Below are positions 5,741 to 6,345 of a DNA stretch of 6,345 bases, piece by piece; position 1 is the first letter of the stretch, and each line of letters starts with the position of its first letter. Position numbers and translations under genes: made by a program. The notes beneath the pieces are model-generated. The model was not told the origin of the DNA. It saw nothing but the letters and a program-made list of their open reading frames with translations, and did no database searches. The stretch lies in assembly GCA_964436935.1 (NCBI GenBank), contig CAYTES010000074.1, forward strand, positions 1 to 6,345, given 5' to 3'. The stretch comes from CAYTES01 sp964436935 (GTDB taxonomy: Bacteria; Patescibacteriota; Gracilibacteria; UBA1369; UBA12473).

Positions 5741-6226
5741 TTAGAGCTCTGATTTAAAATTTTTTACCTGGTATTGTAGCACCTTTCCAAGTTCTAGCAT
5801 TTGCTCTTTTGAATAAAGTCTCGCGTTAAATAGTCCAAGTATCTTATTTTCTCCATCCAAAAGAACGTAATTGGCTATTTTTCGGTGTTGCATTCCACTT
5901 ACCACATAGCGCATCGTTTTGATTTGTTCGAGGGGGATTTCTTTTTTTCCAAGAGGATAAATGATGGTCATGATGTGGTTTTCATCGATTTGGATTTTTG
6001 AACGTTTGAAGCGATTTTTTAGAAAAAGGATCAATGCGGAAGGAAAAAATCCCACGGGGATCACCCAAAGTAGGTATAAGTTTTCTTGGGTTGTTTCGCT
6101 AAGGATTATGATGGCATTGAATAAGGCAATTCCGCCCAAAATGAGGTGCATGAACCAATAGATGATTTTGGGGGTCGGCCAATCGCGGATGGCTTTGAGT
6201 TCGAGGATTATGGAGGATTGGAGCAT
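5741..6226 (-). CDS. Two-TM membrane protein with PH-like (YcxB/bPH-type) C-terminal domain
   Basis: The protein has 161 aa. Two membrane helices lie at about 21-43 and 49-70, joined by a very short loop, so both termini probably face the cytoplasm. A basic patch NRFKRSK (71-77) follows, then a strand-rich domain (77-161): IQIDENHIMTIIY, KEIPLEQIKTMRYV, ANYVLLDGENKILGLF and a final amphipathic helix SKEQMLELGKVLQYQV. This order of strands followed by one helix is typical of bacterial PH-like domains attached to membrane helices, whose functions are mostly unknown. The start is fixed: an in-frame stop lies only five codons upstream. There is no Shine-Dalgarno. It is the first clear gene of the minus-strand operon with the transporter and methyltransferase, 6 nt before the transporter start. 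The PH assignment is inferred from pattern, not motif. Confidence 0.8.
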   Translation of the reverse strand: MLQSSIILELKAIRDWPTPKIIYWFMHLILGGIALFNAIIILSETTQENLYLLWVIPVGFFPSALILFLKNRFKRSKIQIDENHIMTIIYPLGKKEIPLEQIKTMRYVVSGMQHRKIANYVLLDGENKILGLFNARLYSKEQMLELGKVLQYQVKNFKSEL

Positions 6227-6241
6227 GAGGATATTCGTCTA

Positions 6242-6281
6242 CGATGGCGGAGAGTCGTGGACGACGTTAGAACCGCTATCG
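6242..6281 (-). other. 40-nt imperfect hairpin in the predicted operon leader
   Basis: Arms 6242-6250 and 6273-6281 pair over nine positions (CGAT, one mismatch, GCGG). The mismatch at 6246/6277 is a G-U pair in plus-strand RNA but A-C in minus-strand RNA. Inside, GTCGT (6254-6258) and ACGAC (6261-6265) form a second stem, separated from the outer one by asymmetric loops of 3 and 7 nt. It ends 15 nt before the ATG at 6226 and has no U-tract, so it is not a normal terminator. Confidence 0.55.
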
Positions 6282-6287
6282 AGGCTA

Positions 6288-6318
6288 ATCATATACTAAG
6301 CCGCCTTTAAAATCTCAA
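6288..6318 (-). promoter_or_regulatory. Candidate sigma70-type promoter for the PH-like/transporter/methyltransferase operon
   Basis: On the minus strand, TTGAGA (6313-6318, 5 of 6) is followed after 17 nt by TATATG (6290-6295, 4 of 6) or after 19 nt by TATGAT (6288-6293, 5 of 6). Transcription would begin near 6281, at the base of the hairpin at 6242-6281, giving a leader of about 55 nt. Confidence 0.45.
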
Positions 6319-6345
6319 ATTTTTGACTCATGAGGCTTTTGATTT
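6296..6345 (-). CDS. Possible C-terminal fragment of an upstream gene
   Basis: A minus-strand frame enters from the right edge and ends in TAG at 6296-6298, reading IKSLMSQKFEILKAA. At 15 codons it is too short to judge as coding and no family is recognisable. If real, it would sit 69 nt upstream of the PH-like protein gene and the candidate promoter would overlap its 3' end. Confidence 0.25.
   Translation of the reverse strand, partial: IKSLMSQKFEILKAA

Noticed and set aside
6225..6299. A 24-codon plus-strand frame beginning MRIFVYDGG, sharing the CATG with the divergent gene start
   Set aside because: It reads protein-like but is too short, has no ribosome binding site and overlaps the hairpin and promoter. 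It could be a decayed gene start, which cannot be supported from here.
1..6345. CRISPR arrays, tRNA or rRNA genes, transposases, toxin-antitoxin pairs, or TGA recoding
   Set aside because: I found no spaced direct repeats, cloverleaf, rRNA signature or transposase motif. TGA serves as stop in two genes and no gene needs TGA read-through.

Overview
The window looks like a compact bacterial chromosome segment of moderate GC content. Several things point to a reduced genome: convergent genes end 1 and 6 nt apart, several small secreted or lipid-anchored proteins have no recognisable family, and none of the assigned starts except one doubtful alternative has a Shine-Dalgarno sequence. TGA ends two genes, so lineages that recode TGA are unlikely. 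A Patescibacteria/CPR-type organism (for example a Peregrinibacteria-like lineage) would fit, but this is an inference from style; the window holds no marker gene that settles it.

Layout, left to right. Positions 1-249 hold a possible gene fragment leaving the left edge on the minus strand. A membrane-anchored PsbP-like protein follows on the plus strand (250-954). It converges, 1 nt apart, on a minus-strand pair: an NSUN/RsmB-type RNA m5C methyltransferase (2229-1303) followed by a six-cysteine lipoprotein (1273-956). Divergent from the methyltransferase is a self-contained plus-strand unit. It has a good sigma70-type promoter (2291-2319), a secreted acidic alpha-helical protein (2372-3121), a 72-aa coiled-coil lipoprotein (3150-3368) and an intrinsic terminator (3392-3427). 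A third plus-strand unit with an extended -10 promoter encodes a DSRCP-motif lipoprotein (3505-3951).

The right part is a minus-strand operon with 4-6 nt gaps: a two-TM protein with a PH-like tail (6226-5741), an SBF/BASS/ACR3-superfamily transporter (5734-4826) and a COG1092 (RlmI-like) rRNA methyltransferase (4821-3958). A candidate promoter at 6288-6318 would start the transcript almost exactly at the base of a 40-nt imperfect hairpin (6242-6281), which makes up most of the predicted leader. A 15-codon open frame enters from the right edge.

Two themes recur: RNA base methylation (two enzymes from different m5C-type families) and envelope proteins (three lipoproteins, a secreted coiled-coil protein, a membrane-anchored PsbP-like protein, a transporter and a PH-like membrane protein). 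I see no mobile element, CRISPR array, tRNA or rRNA, and no clear defence or biosynthetic system. The most unusual items are the paired coiled-coil secreted proteins with their own promoter and terminator, the NSUN4-like methyltransferase without accessory domains, the orphan Cys-rich lipoprotein, and the leader hairpin.
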